Program-made: the position numbers and the translations under genes
NCBI GenBank assembly: GCA_030762935.1
Contig: CM060884.1
Span: 73,845,196 to 73,909,195 of the forward strand
Direction of reading: 5' to 3'
DNA: 64,000 nucleotides
From: Hymenopus coronatus
Taxonomy: Eukaryota; Arthropoda; Insecta; Mantodea; Hymenopodidae
Notes under the pieces: generated by a model
The model's input: only the letters and a program-made list of their open reading frames with translations
Database searches by the model: none
What the model was told of the DNA's origin: nothing
Part shown: positions 1-11,450 of the stretch, piece by piece
How positions within the stretch are numbered: the stretch's first letter is position 1
Layout of the letters: each line of letters begins with the position of its first letter

Positions 1-780
1 AATGCACGACTTTTTTTTATATTTTAGGATGAACCACCTATAGTTCAAAGTGTTTTATGTGAAACTGTGTTCAAATTCATCATAAAAACAAAAAAAGTGC
101 TAAAATTGATACGGAGGTTATTATTTACGCTCGTTTCTTATAGAATTGCGTATGGATGCCGTTTATACTGGCCACGTGTTCGTGAAAGTACATCATTTTT
201 GGCGCGAACGGCGGAAGGTTACATTATAACGGTGCACTGAGTTTTGTTTTGGTGCGGATCAGGATGAATAGGTGATACATGCTGGGACTTGTAACTTTGT
301 TTAACGCCAAAAATGAGCGTTAATAAACCTTTAAATTAAATGTTAAACCATTCGTTTTGAAATTTAAATTTTTAGCATGAACTGTCGAGCGGAGGGGATT
401 CCACATTGAACACTGTGGCTATTGTTTGTCAGATGCCGGAGTGGAAGCGCAATGAAGGGAGACATCAGCGTGCGTGCGAGTCTGGTAGGCTCGTGGTGAG
501 CCTAGGTGTTGTTGCTGTGTACCTGCCCTGGTAAGGGTTTAACCATAGGAATGAGGTGAAGGTTAAGGTTTTGTATTTGAGGTTTCAGGTGATAGTGCTA
601 GATAGACTCCTCGAACGGTTGCTGGGGCACCATCCTTTCCTCTGTTCCGGTGGTGTTTAATTTGTGAAAAATTGTTTTTGTTGGAGAATTTTGATTGACC
701 ACTCCCAGCTGTGGGTGGGGGAAGTATTTGGTTCAGCTAATTTGCTGCTAGTTGATTTGAAGTCATTGTTACCAGGGGTG
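1..780. other. Unassigned AT-rich DNA
   Basis: I see no convincing gene, RNA or known repeat here. The only open frames are short and lack recognisable motifs. The last part may include the 3' untranslated portion of the minus-strand jockey-like element described next. Confidence 0.4.
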
Positions 781-1605
781 CCCACAAGCCATGCGAGGAA
801 CCCGGTACCGTGATCTGACAAGTGCGTTTTTATGTTCGCCCAATCTGGCATAAAATTTCTGAGCGTGGTGCCTAATGACACCTTCCACATATGGGAGGGC
901 CGAAGCTTCAGGTAGTGGCCTCAAAGGGAAACGTCGACATACAGAATAGATTGACCGGAGTCCTCTATTCTGTGCCCGCTGTAACCAGAGAAGCCAGGGG
1001 TCTGCTACCATGCCCCACAGGCTTAGAGCATCAGAGGGACTATGAGCGCCTTGCAAAGACATACCTTTAAGTGAACCGGCATTTGGGAGGCCACCGCTCT
1101 GTCCGACGTTCCCCGTACGTGTTCACGAAAAGTTAGGCCGTTATCAAGAGTGACGCCCAGGTATTTGATGGAATTTCCCCACTCTATCCTCTAGCCTTGA
1201 TAGGAGAAGTTGGGTATCTGGGCTATTGCGGGGCGTTTTCTGGAGAACAGAACTGCGTGACTTTTGCCCGGGTTAACGGATATCCGCTACTGCCTGCACC
1301 AGTCCTGGACGAAACGGGGGTGTTTCTGTATAGGGTTGAAGGCTCTGTTTATGTTTCTGTCAGTGCGGTAGAGCAGGACATCGTCAGCAAACTGGGCCAT
1401 GTTGACGCCCTGCACTGTAGGGAAGTATGCCATGAAGAGGCTCAACAAAGTGGGTGATAAGACTTCGGGGACTCCTCTTCGTAGGGTCAATCAAGTGCGC
1501 GGGCGTGGTAGGCCCTATACGGTACAGGTAGTCGTTATTTTCTCCGATGGGTTTCACCTTGCAGCCACCTTTCCACACTGGTCCCCAGCAAGGACAGAAG
1601 ATCAC
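780..1605 (-). pseudogene. Degenerate jockey-like non-LTR retrotransposon, RT C-terminal half
   Basis: Read on the minus strand, this stretch keeps reverse transcriptase motifs in the right order but in different frames. First comes a GVP...LSPTL segment followed by FADDVLLY, the RT catalytic box with the usual Y replaced by F (about 1287-1490). Next is a segment resembling W-x-I-S-V-N-P-G-K, then the K-Y-L-G-V block (about 1140-1175). Last is a C-terminal stretch ending AQKFYARLGEHKN-(A/P)-L (about 830-900), typical of jockey-clade ORF2 tails. Several frameshifts and stops make it non-functional. The endonuclease domain and the N-terminal RT motifs are missing, as expected for a 5'-truncated LINE. 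Clade assignment to jockey is from motif style only. Confidence 0.75.
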
Positions 1606-1879
1606 CCTGTGGACACTTCTGCCTGGAAAGACAAGAATGAAGGATCAAAGAAACGGGGCATTCAGTGATGAAAGAAACCTCCCAAGCATTCGCCTGTGAT
1701 TTTGCTGAAAATGTCCAAGTTTAACGGGAATTCGGGTCTTACGACTATTCTCAGCAGGGCCATTCTGGCATAACATACCAGACGAGTAAGAAAAGGCAAA
1801 AACGATTGAGCAATCGACCCCTTCATATGTTCTCCCTGCTCGACGCTCCCTCAGTACTGGTTGGCAGTGTGTTAATTCA

Positions 1880-2226
1880 ACAAATACATTTTATTTAGTT
1901 AAAACCGTTAGAGCTATTTTTCAGAAAATCAAAATGTTCGAAATTGTTTGCATGTAAAGGGTAGTTTGGGAAGGGGTACTTCTAAAAATCTACTTGTCAC
2001 ATCCCTGGAGGAAACTAAACTTAAATACCGAGTTTGGTATTTAACCGACTTTTCGTTTTTGAGTTATCGTGTTCACAGACACTCGGAACATTTTCTGAAA
2101 GTGCCTTTTTTGAATACAGGGCACCCTGAAAGGTCTACTTCCGGTGAAATCTCGGTATCGAATTTTTGGATGAAATGCAATGCCTTCTCTATACACTATG
2201 TACATATTACGTGTAGAGAAGATAAA
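1880..2226 (-). mobile_element. HER copy, L-end part
   Basis: Partial copy of the HER family (hairpin-ended repeat), reversed. It runs from the middle of the element through the CA-containing tract to the terminal hairpin (ACTATGTACATA core), ending in a slightly altered GTAGAGAAGATAAA. The R-end half is missing. Confidence 0.8.
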
Positions 2227-2229
2227 AAT

Positions 2230-3119
2230 TGTTCCTCCCATCCGTTTTTAAATGTGCATACACGACTCCATGGGTTGTTATTATGATTTGGAGCAGGCAT
2301 TTCTCTAGCTCTGATAGTCCACAACAGCAAGTCTCAGAAAAGGGGTGAATAGACTGTAACGTTACGACATAGCCAACACCGTTCTCCCCTCATTCAGAGG
2401 CTGTATTAGTGAATACAATTTTGGATACATCTAGCTTAGAGCATGGGTACCATCCCAATCATCTCTGGTCTATCTAGGGTCAAAAAGCTTATGCACGCTA
2501 TGTACTTAGTAGCGAGAGATGGAAATAGATTAATCCAACACGTAACTTTCCTTCACAATGAAATGTGAAGAAGTTTCCAGGAGAAAGTGTTTTTGTTTCA
2601 GGTATTACATGCTAATGCATCCTCGTCTGTCTTGCTGGTTGTAAGAAAGGCATTGTTACTTGTTTATGTTTCACTAGAAAGCTTTTGTCTCGGCTCGCAG
2701 TTTACAAGAGCATCCATTCTTTTCTTGTGCGCATGCGAAATCTTGCAATTGTTTTTGCTTCACCCTCAGGGGAGACCTCACATAATACATGCAAATGTAA
2801 AGCAGCTTCGAGAGGTTTTTGCTGATGTGTTTTTATTGCTTTAATGCCTCTAAGTACAACTTCAAGTTTAGTGTATGCATGGAAACAGACCTTTGTTTGC
2901 AATTCTTTGTGTCAAGGTGGAACTGAATTCTAATATTTTTCAAACCCTATGTTTCTAAAACCAAATTATACTTTTTTATACACACAAAGATCATCCAGGA
3001 AGTAATAAATGGTTTAAATAACTAAATAATAACGTAAGCTATAAAACAAAATTTATTCACATAGTTACAGTACCTTACCCTATTTTTCAAGCTCCATTTT
3101 GTCACGACAGTTTTACGTT
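2230..3119. other. Unassigned AT-rich DNA
   Basis: No supported gene or repeat. A plus-strand open frame at 2587-2844 (85 codons) has a hydrophobic composition but no recognisable domain, and I consider it chance. Confidence 0.35.
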
Positions 3120-3294
3120 CTCTATCACTTAACCTATTGTACTCCCTTGTTCTGCTTCTACTTACAAGGAAGCAGGTAATAAAACTGTTTCTGCTAATTT
3201 AGCATGAAGTAAATAGAAGAATAAGGCTTTTAACGGTAAATTGTTGCAGAGATATAGACAGAGTCATGCTAATGGAACACATCAGATTTTTTTA
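3120..3294 (+). mobile_element. HER fragment, R end
   Basis: Retains the R-end block: the CTTCTACTTACAAGGAAGCA stem region, then TTAGCATGAAGTAAATAGAAG, then the terminal AACACATCAGATTTTT. Truncated on its left. Confidence 0.8.
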
Positions 3295-3297
3295 TAG

Positions 3298-3757
3298 TCA
3301 ACAGTTTTCGAGATATTGCGGATTATTCGTTTCAATTTTAGCCACTTAAACTTTTCTCAAATGGGAAGACATCTTCCTTCTCGTTTCTCGTTTGTTTATC
3401 ACCGACAAGTAACGAGATTGGAATTCAGTTGTTTCACATAGCGATCGCCTTTTAAATATCGAGACTATCGGTTTAGCCTGTTCATTTTCTTATTTCCCTT
3501 CTTCTTAAAAAGAAAGCTTATTTTTATCTTGAATAAAACGATTAATATGTTTGTAATAAAAGGTTTGTCTACTAAACAGATAGAGGATATTATGTGAATA
3601 GAAGACATTAGATTTTTTCCCTTCTACTTACAAGGGACCAAGTAATAAGAACAATTTCTGCTGATGTTTATCTCGATTAGCATAAAATACAAGAATAACC
3701 TGATGAAAAATAAGTTGTTACACAGGAAGTCATGTGAGTGCAACACATTAGACTTTT
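3298..3757 (+). mobile_element. HER variant with repeated R-end segment
   Basis: Plus-strand HER R-half. It contains two successive R-end-like segments: one ends near 3580 (ATTATGTGAATAGAAGACATTAGATTT, altered) and the second at 3757 (CATGTGAGTGCAACACATTAGAC). The same two-step arrangement and the same internal sequence (CTTCTCGTTTCTCGTTTG) occur at 12550-12967, so this is a distinct subfamily rather than a random rearrangement. Confidence 0.65.
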
Positions 3758-4199
3758 TTATATCACAAAGTGGAAATAACAACAAAAATAATGTATGATT
3801 ATGATTAATAATTTTTAAAAATAATCTATGGGCACTATAAAATATCCAATTACACGTTTTATTATACTACACATTCTACAGTATAATGACAAACGTTTTT
3901 AATTCCTCTGGTTGTATTTGTATAGGAGCAAATAGAAATTGAATATAGGAAAATAACAAAATATAACATATCTAGTGTTCTCCACTCACATTTCTTTCCC
4001 TAACTATGGACAAGAGTTTATGTTTAAAAAGAGTTTATGCTTCTACTGCTTCATGCTAATCGAGATAAACATTATCAAATGTTGTGTTATTAGTTAATCG
4101 ATTGTAACTTGAGCAACAATAAGGTAATACATTAGAACAAATCGATAGTGGAAGAGATGGTGCCATGTGGTTCTCTATTCCTATCCAGGAGTAAAATAA
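3758..4199. other. Mostly unassigned, with a short HER scrap
   Basis: A 50-60 bp piece around 4036-4095 (TTCATGCTAATCGAGATAAA) matches the HER R-end region on the minus strand. The rest is AT-rich DNA in which I recognise nothing. Confidence 0.4.
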
Positions 4200-5052
4200 A
4201 AAATCTGATATGCTCCATTCACATGACTTTCTACACATCTCTGTAACAAATAATTGTTAATAAGCTTATTCTTCTTTCTACTTAATGCTAAAACATAAGC
4301 AGAAACGGTCTTATTACTTATTCCCTTTATAAGTAGAAGGGAAATTAGAGAATACGCTAGGCTAAACCGACAGTCACATGTTTTAAAATGTGCTTCTTAT
4401 GGGATTGAAAGCCGCTTCTTTGCGTGGCCAAGCTTAGACAAGTTTCCATATGAGAAAAGCAAAAGTATTTTAAAACTGCAATCTATAGTAAGGAATATCT
4501 CGAAAACGACCAATCCATGAACATAAACTGTGTGTTTTGTTGTGATCTACATTATCTGTGAAGTAAGTGCTTGTTTATTTCTTGCGTTTACCAGCTATGC
4601 AAAATTCAATAAAAATCATCTGGAATAAAGAGGTCTTTAGAGGCAAAACTCAGAAAATTCAATATATACGTTTTATTTGGCATGCAAATATCTAATATAT
4701 TAGAGATTTTAATCAAAATCGTTAGAGCTATTTTTGAGAAAAATCAACATTTTCTAACGTTTTTTCATGTAAACGGTGGTTTGGGGTGGGGATTTTCTTG
4801 AAAATCTCCTGTCGCTTCCTTTGGAGGTACTTAACTTAAATAATAAATTTCGTATTTAACGGTCTCTTCATTTTTGAGCTATGCTGTCCACAGTTATACA
4901 TACACCCAGACCTTTAGACCTTTTTATAATCTTTTTTTGGATTTAGGGATCGTAAAACATGTATTTTCAGTAAAATTTCAGTATTGAATTTTTGGGTACA
5001 ATATAATACGTTCTGTATACACTATTTACATAGTACGTGTAGAGAAAGTAAA
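4200..5052 (-). mobile_element. HER, near full length
   Basis: Both ends are present. The R end (TCTGATATGCTCCATTCACA) is at the low coordinate. The copy then runs through the conserved body to a CA-poor tract, with the terminal hairpin and GTAGAGAAAGTAAA at about 5036-5052. Confidence 0.85.
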
Positions 5053-5380
5053 GGTTGTTTGAGCCGCTTTTGAGAAAAACAATGTTTTAACAATTTTTCT
5101 CATGTAAGGGATCGTTTGTTTTGGGGAGAATTGCTTTTTATGTTAAGTATTCATATAAAATACTAAACATAAATATCACGTTTGGTATTTAACGACCTTT
5201 TCGTTTTTGAGCTATGCTGCCAACAGACACACACACATACACAGGGACCTTTTCTAAGAATGCTTTTTCGGAGCATTTCAAAACATTTATTTCCGTTGAA
5301 TTATCCACATATAGTTTTAGGTGTAATACTATACCTTCTATAGCTACTATGTAAATTGTATATATATGAGTGCTAGACAA
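5053..5380 (-). mobile_element. HER, L-half, truncated
   Basis: Starts at the GAGCCATTTTTGAGAAAA-type block and continues through an ACACACACATACACA tract to a decayed terminal hairpin. It lies directly between two near-complete copies of the same orientation. Confidence 0.7.
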
Positions 5381-5384
5381 AAAA

Positions 5385-5698
5385 GATCTGATATGTTCCA
5401 TTCACATGACTTTCTCTACCTCTCTGCAACAAGTTATTGTTAAAAGGCTTATGCTTCTATTTACTCGGTGCTAATCGAGAAAAAATTAGCATATATAGTC
5501 ATTACTTGCTTCCTTGTTAGTAGAAGGGAAATAAGGGAGTACCGTAGGTTAAAGTCAAAAGCTGGTTGCTATGGCACTGAAGATCCTTTGTTTTTATGAA
5601 CAGCAGTTGACAAAATGCTGTACGAGAAAAGTATACATTTTTCAAAGCAGAAACAAAAACAAAGAATGTCTCAAAAGCAATGAACACGAAGAAAAAAA

Positions 5699-5738
<40 letters not shown>

Positions 5739-6283
5739 AATTGTGTGTTTTAACGTGCTCTATATTTTTCGTCTAGTAAGTTTTTGTCCATGTCTTACGG
5801 TTTAGTAGTTATTAAAAATTCCGTAAAATTCATCCAGAATAAATTAGTCTTCAGAGGCTATTCCCGGAAAATTCCATATTTACATTTTAATTTTCGGGTA
5901 AGTGTCTTTAATGTATGATATTTTTATCAAAATCGTTAGAGCCATTTTTGAGAAAATCGATTTTTTCGAAAAAAGTTCCATGTAAAGGGTGGTTTGGGGT
6001 GGGAGGATTTTTCTAAAAACCTTCGTGTCGCATCCCTAGAAGATACTAAACTTCAATACCAAGTTTGGTATTTTACCAACTTTTCGTTTTTGAGTTATCA
6101 GACACGGACACACGCACACTCACACACACACACACACGGACCTTTTTCCGAAAATGCTTTTCTTAGATAAAGGGAAACTTAAAACGTATATTTCCGGTGA
6201 AATCTCGGTATCAAATTATTGGGTGGAGTGCAATTCCTTCTCTATAACTACACTATGTACATAGTGCGTACAGAGAAAGTAAA
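5385..6283 (-). mobile_element. HER, near full length
   Basis: Good example of the family, with R end TCTGATATGTTCCATTCACA, subterminal ACTTTCTCTAC, a CA tract at about 6100-6138, and terminal hairpin and CAGAGAAAGTAAA. An (AT)n tract of about 35 bp (5700-5735) has grown inside this copy near the position where other copies have ATGTATATAACATAAATT. Confidence 0.9.
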
Positions 6284-6285
6284 CA

Positions 6286-6655
6286 TTAGCAGAATAGATT
6301 TATTACTTGCTTCCTTGTAAGTAGAAAATACAAATACCAAATTTGTTGTTTTACCGACTTTTCATTTTTGAATTGTGTTCACAGACACGCACACACAAAC
6401 ACACACACGGTCATTTTTCCGAAAATGCATTTTTTAGATAAAAGAGACCCTAGAACATATATTTCCGGTACAATCTCGGTATCGAGCTTTTGAATTGTGT
6501 TCACAGTCACACACACACACACAGACACACACACGGTCATTTTTCCGAAAATGCATTTTTTAGATAAAAGGGACCCTAGAACATATATTTCCGGTACAAT
6601 CTCGGTATCGAGTTTTTGAGTGGAGTATGTACATAGTGCGCATAGAGAAAGTAAA
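6286..6655 (-). mobile_element. HER with internal deletion and 122-bp tandem duplication
   Basis: The R-side piece jumps directly to the L-side body at about 6330. A block including the CA tract is duplicated in tandem (about 6371-6492 and 6493-6614, offset 122 bp). The copy ends in the usual AGAGAAAGTAAA. Confidence 0.75.
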
Positions 6656-7176
6656 GATGCACGTCTTTGTCCCATAAATGCAAAGTTTATTACAATTTAT
6701 ATTAAATCTTTCCTTGCTTACATTCACCAAAGACTGGACCACCCAGTGTTTCAGCTTGAGACAAAGCAAGAAGCAGAAAAGCGCCTTAAGTCCAAGTAGG
6801 AAACATTTTCTGATCACCTGCTCAGCTCTTATCGATATTGGACTCAGAGCTTGACTTGTATTCCTCCTCTTCCTTTGTAGGGGATTTAGCCATCTTCTCT
6901 AAGGGCAGAGCTTTTTCCTCGGTCACCATCCACTCCCGTAATATCTTAAATCCGCGTTTTTATACCTTTTATAGTCAAACGTGAAGCTTTACAAGGATAC
7001 CCATTACTACAATCCTATTGGAGTAAAGGTTATATCTCTTCCAATATCATGCTTTCAAACGATAAACATTTGATGTGTTTTATGACGTTTTCCAAGCTGA
7101 ATATTTGTTTTTGAACTATACAAACTATTTTACGAAAGTCTTCATTTCTACTTACCTCAGTTTGAGAGCTACAGTA
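6656..7176. other. Unassigned DNA
   Basis: No supported gene or repeat. It separates two HER clusters. Confidence 0.35.
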
Positions 7177-7534
7177 AAAATCTGACGTGTACCATTGTGT
7201 GTTTTAAAGAGCTCTATTTTTTTTTGGGGGGGGGGGAAACTATCTTTTACTGCGTACTAGTTATCCCAAATTCAAAATATTTCATCTAGATTAAAGAGAG
7301 CTTTAGAGCATATTTCCGGAATATTCAAGATATACGTTTTATTATTGATGCAAATATTTTAAATATAAGAGATTTCAATCAAAATCGTTAGATCCATATT
7401 AGAGAAAATAAAAATTTTTAAAATTTGGTCTGTGTAAAGGGTAGTTGGGGCTGAGGGAACTTTGATAGATAGCTTGTGTCCATCCTTAGCAGACACCGAA
7501 ATAAAATAATAATTTTGTATTTAAAGATCTCCGT
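7177..7534 (-). mobile_element. HER fragment (middle part)
   Basis: Minus-strand body sequence from TGTGTGTTTTAAAGAGCTCTA to the TATTTAA...CGTTTT block, where it meets an oppositely oriented copy, giving an imperfect inverted pair. A poly-G run lies at about 7226-7235. Confidence 0.7.
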
Positions 7535-8327
7535 TTTCACTTCTCTACACGATTTCACCAAAAATACACGTTTTAGGGTCTTCTGTATCCAAAAAAGTAT
7601 TTTGCGAAAAATGTTTGCGTGTATATGTGTCCATGTGACTGTGAACACAATAACTCAAAAACGAAAAGTCGGTAAAATACCAAACTTAGTTTTTAGACAC
7701 AACGATTTTTAGAAAACTTCCCCCAGCCTAAGCTATCCTTTAAATGGAAAAACTTTCGAAAATTTGGATATTCTAAAAAATGGCCCTAATGATGTTTATT
7801 TTAAATGTCATATATTAAATATATTTATATGACAAATAAAATTTATATCTTGAGTTTTCTTATATATCTTCTCTAAAGACTTCTTTTTTCTGAATGAATT
7901 TCGCTGAATTTTGCGTAACTGGTAAACCGTAAGAAATAGACAAATAATTATGCCACAAAAAATTTAGATCATGTAAAAAAAAACACAATATTTGTCTTTT
8001 TCTTTTTATTGTTTTTCAGAATTGACCATTTCTGAGATATTACTACTTGTAATTTGTTTCATATTTAAAGTTCTTAAACTTTTTTCACACAGAAAGCTCT
8101 ACACTTCTGGCCCTGCATAGAAATGCATTTCAAACTCATGGCAACCAGCTTTTAAAGATTTGACAAGCGTTTTAGCCTAGTGTGTTTGCTTATTTCCCTT
8201 CTGCTTACAAGGGAGCAAGGAATTAAGAGAATTTCTGTTAATTTTAGCCCCGATTATTATAAAGTAGATAGAGGAATGAGCTTCTTAACAATAGTTTGTT
8301 ACAGCGATGTAGAAAAAGTCAGATTTT
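7535..8327 (+). mobile_element. HER, nearly complete, hairpin lost
   Basis: Plus-strand copy starting TTCTCTACACGATTTCACC, so the palindromic part of the L hairpin has been deleted. The body and R-end region follow, ending with a shortened AGAAAAAGTCAGATTTT. It is followed head-to-tail by the next copy. Confidence 0.75.
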
Positions 8328-9126
8328 CATTTCTCTACACGTACTATATACACAGTGTATAGAGAAGGCACCCAAAAATTTGATACCGAGATTTTACCGG
8401 AAATACATGTTTTGTGTCCCCTGAATCCAAAAAGAGCATTTTTAGAAAATTATGCGTGTCTGAGGGTAGCATAGCACAAAAACCAAAAGACGTTGAATAC
8501 CAAACTTGGCATTTAAGTTTAGCATCTTCCAGGGATGCGACACGAATATTTTGAGAAAAATTCTCCCCCTCCCAACTACCCTTTACATGGAACTTTTTTC
8601 GAAAATTTTGATTTTCTGAAAAAGGCTCTAACGATTTTGATTAAAATCTCGTATATTTAAGATATTTACTTACAAATAAAATGTATATCTTAAGATTTCT
8701 GGGAATAGCGTCTGAAGACTACTTTATTCTGGATCAATTTTATGGAATTTTGCATAAGAGATGGACAAAAACTTACCGCACAAAAAATGTAAAGCACCTT
8801 AAAACACACAATGTATGTTATATATACATTTTTTCATTTTGTTGATCGTTTTAGAATTATTCATTGATTTTGGTTTCAGCTTTAAAAAAACTTTCCTGTC
8901 CATACAAACAAAGGAACTTCAATCACATAGCAACCAGCTTTTGACTGTCACTTTAACCTATGCTACTCCCTTATTTCGCTTCTACTTACAAGGAAGCAAG
9001 TAATAAGGCAGTTTCTGCTAATTTTTTCTCAATTAGCATGAAGTAAATAGAAGCATAAGCTTTTGAACACTAATTTGTTACAGCCATGTGGAGAATGTCA
9101 TGTTAATAGAACACATCAGATTTTTT
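8328..9126 (+). mobile_element. HER, near full length
   Basis: L hairpin at 8331-8365, body without a long CA tract, and R end AACACATCAGATTTTTT at 9110-9126. Confidence 0.85.
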
Positions 9127-9292
9127 AGTTAGGCTGTTACAAAGCCTCACACACATACACAGTGGATTTTTCTGCAAGTGCTGTCTTTTCGATATCGGAC
9201 GCTAAAATGCGTATTTCCAGTGAAATTCATAAGCGAATATTTGTTTGGAATGTATTGCCTTCTCTACCTATACACTAAGTAGAGACAGTTTA
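9127..9292 (-). mobile_element. HER fragment, L end
   Basis: Short minus-strand piece holding the CA tract, the GAAATTC...TATCGAA-type block and a decayed terminal hairpin (TAAGTAGAGACAGTTTAA). Confidence 0.65.
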
Positions 9293-10150
9293 ATGTTTTG
9301 CGATGTATATCGCGGGATCGGTGTCTCGTTCCAGCTCCGGCCTTAGTGAAGTTTCCACTCCTAATCTCCTAGTTAAACTTATCTCAGGGGTTTGTAAGTG
9401 AGGCTAATATATTATAAACGCTGCATGTTCCCTTACGACTTGATTTTATTGTATCATGGATTTTAACGGGCGGCTAGCTTGTTTCTTTACAGAATGAGCT
9501 ATAAGTAAATACCATCCCACTACTTATATTATTAATCAGGAGCCTAATCTGACCATCTGCACATCTCTCCCCCACCACTCAAGCACGTGGACGTGCGCGC
9601 AACACAATATGACGTGAACACAAGCTCAAGAGAGAGAGTTATAGAGTGACCATATAAGAGATATGCCTTGCCTTAAATACTGATCCTGCGTGACGCCAGC
9701 TTTCGTGCCATAAAATGTAACAGCATTTCTTATAAGTTCTTAGTTAGCATCACCTCACAAGTTATGAGAATAATTTGTGCCAAGTTCTGACGCCTTAGCG
9801 TGCACATGACGTGTTTGGAAAAACCCTCACTTTAACTTTGTGCTTGCTTTGTCTGTTTTTCCAATTCCCTGTGATATTTGGAAGACAAGTCACTATTCCT
9901 GTCTCACTTCTTTATATGTCTGTTCTTTTTTATCATATATTATTTAGCCTGAACCATGTGCTCATTTGTGAACTGTTACTTGAAATTAAGCTAGCTCGCC
10001 TTGCCTTAATCACATAACTTGTATTTATGCATATTTATACCCTTGAATATTCATAACTATTTTACATTGTTTCTTATAGCTTATAGTATTACATACATGT
10101 CTCTATTTATATTTTCTGTGAGCATGTGGTATGTGCTCCTACATGTAAAA
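9293..10150. mobile_element. LTR-like repeat, copy 1
   Basis: This diverged repeat aligns over its length with 10675-11430. Shared landmarks are CGCGGGATC near the start, TAGCTTGTTTC, CCACCACT(C/T)AAGCACGTGG, GCCATAAAATGTAACA and the final CTCCTACA. The size, the TG...CA-like ends and the internal promoter-like AT box suggest a solo LTR, but I could not find a convincing target-site duplication, so the class is uncertain. Confidence 0.45.
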
Positions 10151-10597
10151 TACTAGATTATTAATAATCATCTACTTGAAGTTTTGGAAAGCGCCCGTTT
10201 ATCATCAAGAGGAAAGCTTTGCAGGTTTACTAGGTTGCTTTATTTCAATATTGTCTCTCCTGTAAATGCTAACATTTATTGCTTTCATGGCTAATCCTGG
10301 GCGCAGAAATCAGTAAATGATCTTCCTAATCCTAGGAGTAAGCCCTTGAGTGAGGCCGCAAGAAGATGTAATCCTGGTGATCCTACCCAATAAACGTTAA
10401 CACAGTCTTCCCTTCCGTTCACGTCCCAACCCCGAGTCTTCTGAATAATCAGCGAAACAAGGTAGTAGCGGGAGCGTTCGCAGCTGTATATGCCGTTTAC
10501 TGTTCTTGATTTTCTCAACATATTCCTAGAAAAGTAATTCCTCTAACTAGTTCATGTTAATCAAGATAAAACTTACCAGCAATGCTAATTCATTCAG
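10151..10597. other. Unassigned DNA between two LTR-like repeats
   Basis: If the two flanking repeats were LTRs of one element, this 0.5 kb would be an almost fully deleted interior. I see no gag, pol or primer-binding site. The minus-strand frame at 10291-10521 has no recognisable motif. Confidence 0.3.
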
Positions 10598-10632
10598 TTT
10601 TTACTTTCTCTACACGTACCTTGTACATATGT
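10598..10632 (+). mobile_element. HER scrap: L-end hairpin only
   Basis: TTTTTACTTTCTCTACACGT followed by a modified palindrome. The rest of the element is absent. Confidence 0.55.
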
Positions 10633-10674
10633 TAATATATATAATTTCGTAATTTAGGGCAATAATAAAAATAA

Positions 10675-11430
10675 TGTTGATCTTGTAGCGGGATCTCTGC
10701 TTTCTTCGTCTCCTCCGGCGTCCTCTACTCAGTAGTTGATGGAGATTTCACTCCTAATATCGAATTCTATCTCTTGGTGCTTTGTGGGTGTGGCGAATAT
10801 TAAATAGCACTGCATTTTCCCTTAATACTTGGTTTTATTATTTCAAAGGTTTCATGGGTGGTTAGCTTGTTTCCTTACAAAATATGTTTCCAAGAAATAC
10901 CTTCCCAACAATTAAATCAATTATCAGTAACCTAATCTAGCCACCTGCACATCATTCCCCCACCACTTAAGCACGTGGACGTGCGCACAACACAATGTAA
11001 GAGTAAGAATATAAGAGCAACCATTTAAGAGATATGCTCTCTCTTATATACTGCCACTGGATGACGCCAACCTTCGTGCCATAAATTGTAACATTATCTT
11101 TGATTGGTTCCTTGGTAGCATCACTTCACATGCTATGAAAATAAATTGTGTCAAGTTTGCTGGCATCGCGTCCACATGACGCGTTTGGGAAAACCCAAAG
11201 CTTCCCTCTCACTTTAACTTCTTGCTTGCTTGTCTGTTACTCCAATTCCCTGTGCTCCGTGGAGGACAATTCGCTACGCATGTTTCACTTAATTCTATTT
11301 CTGTTCTTTGTACTTTATATTATTAACGTAAATCTGTGCCCATTACATTGCTTTCTACACAATTATAATATTATATACATTTTCTCTTATATATGCTTTG
11401 TGAGCTTATGATATCTTCTCCTACAATGTA
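10675..11430. mobile_element. LTR-like repeat, copy 2
   Basis: Second copy of the repeat at 9293-10150, with the same order of landmarks and many substitutions and small indels. A TGTAG (10684) and a CTACA (11421-11425) could be the short inverted ends of an LTR. Confidence 0.45.
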
Positions 11431-11450
11431 ATTGTTTTTCCACACAAGTC

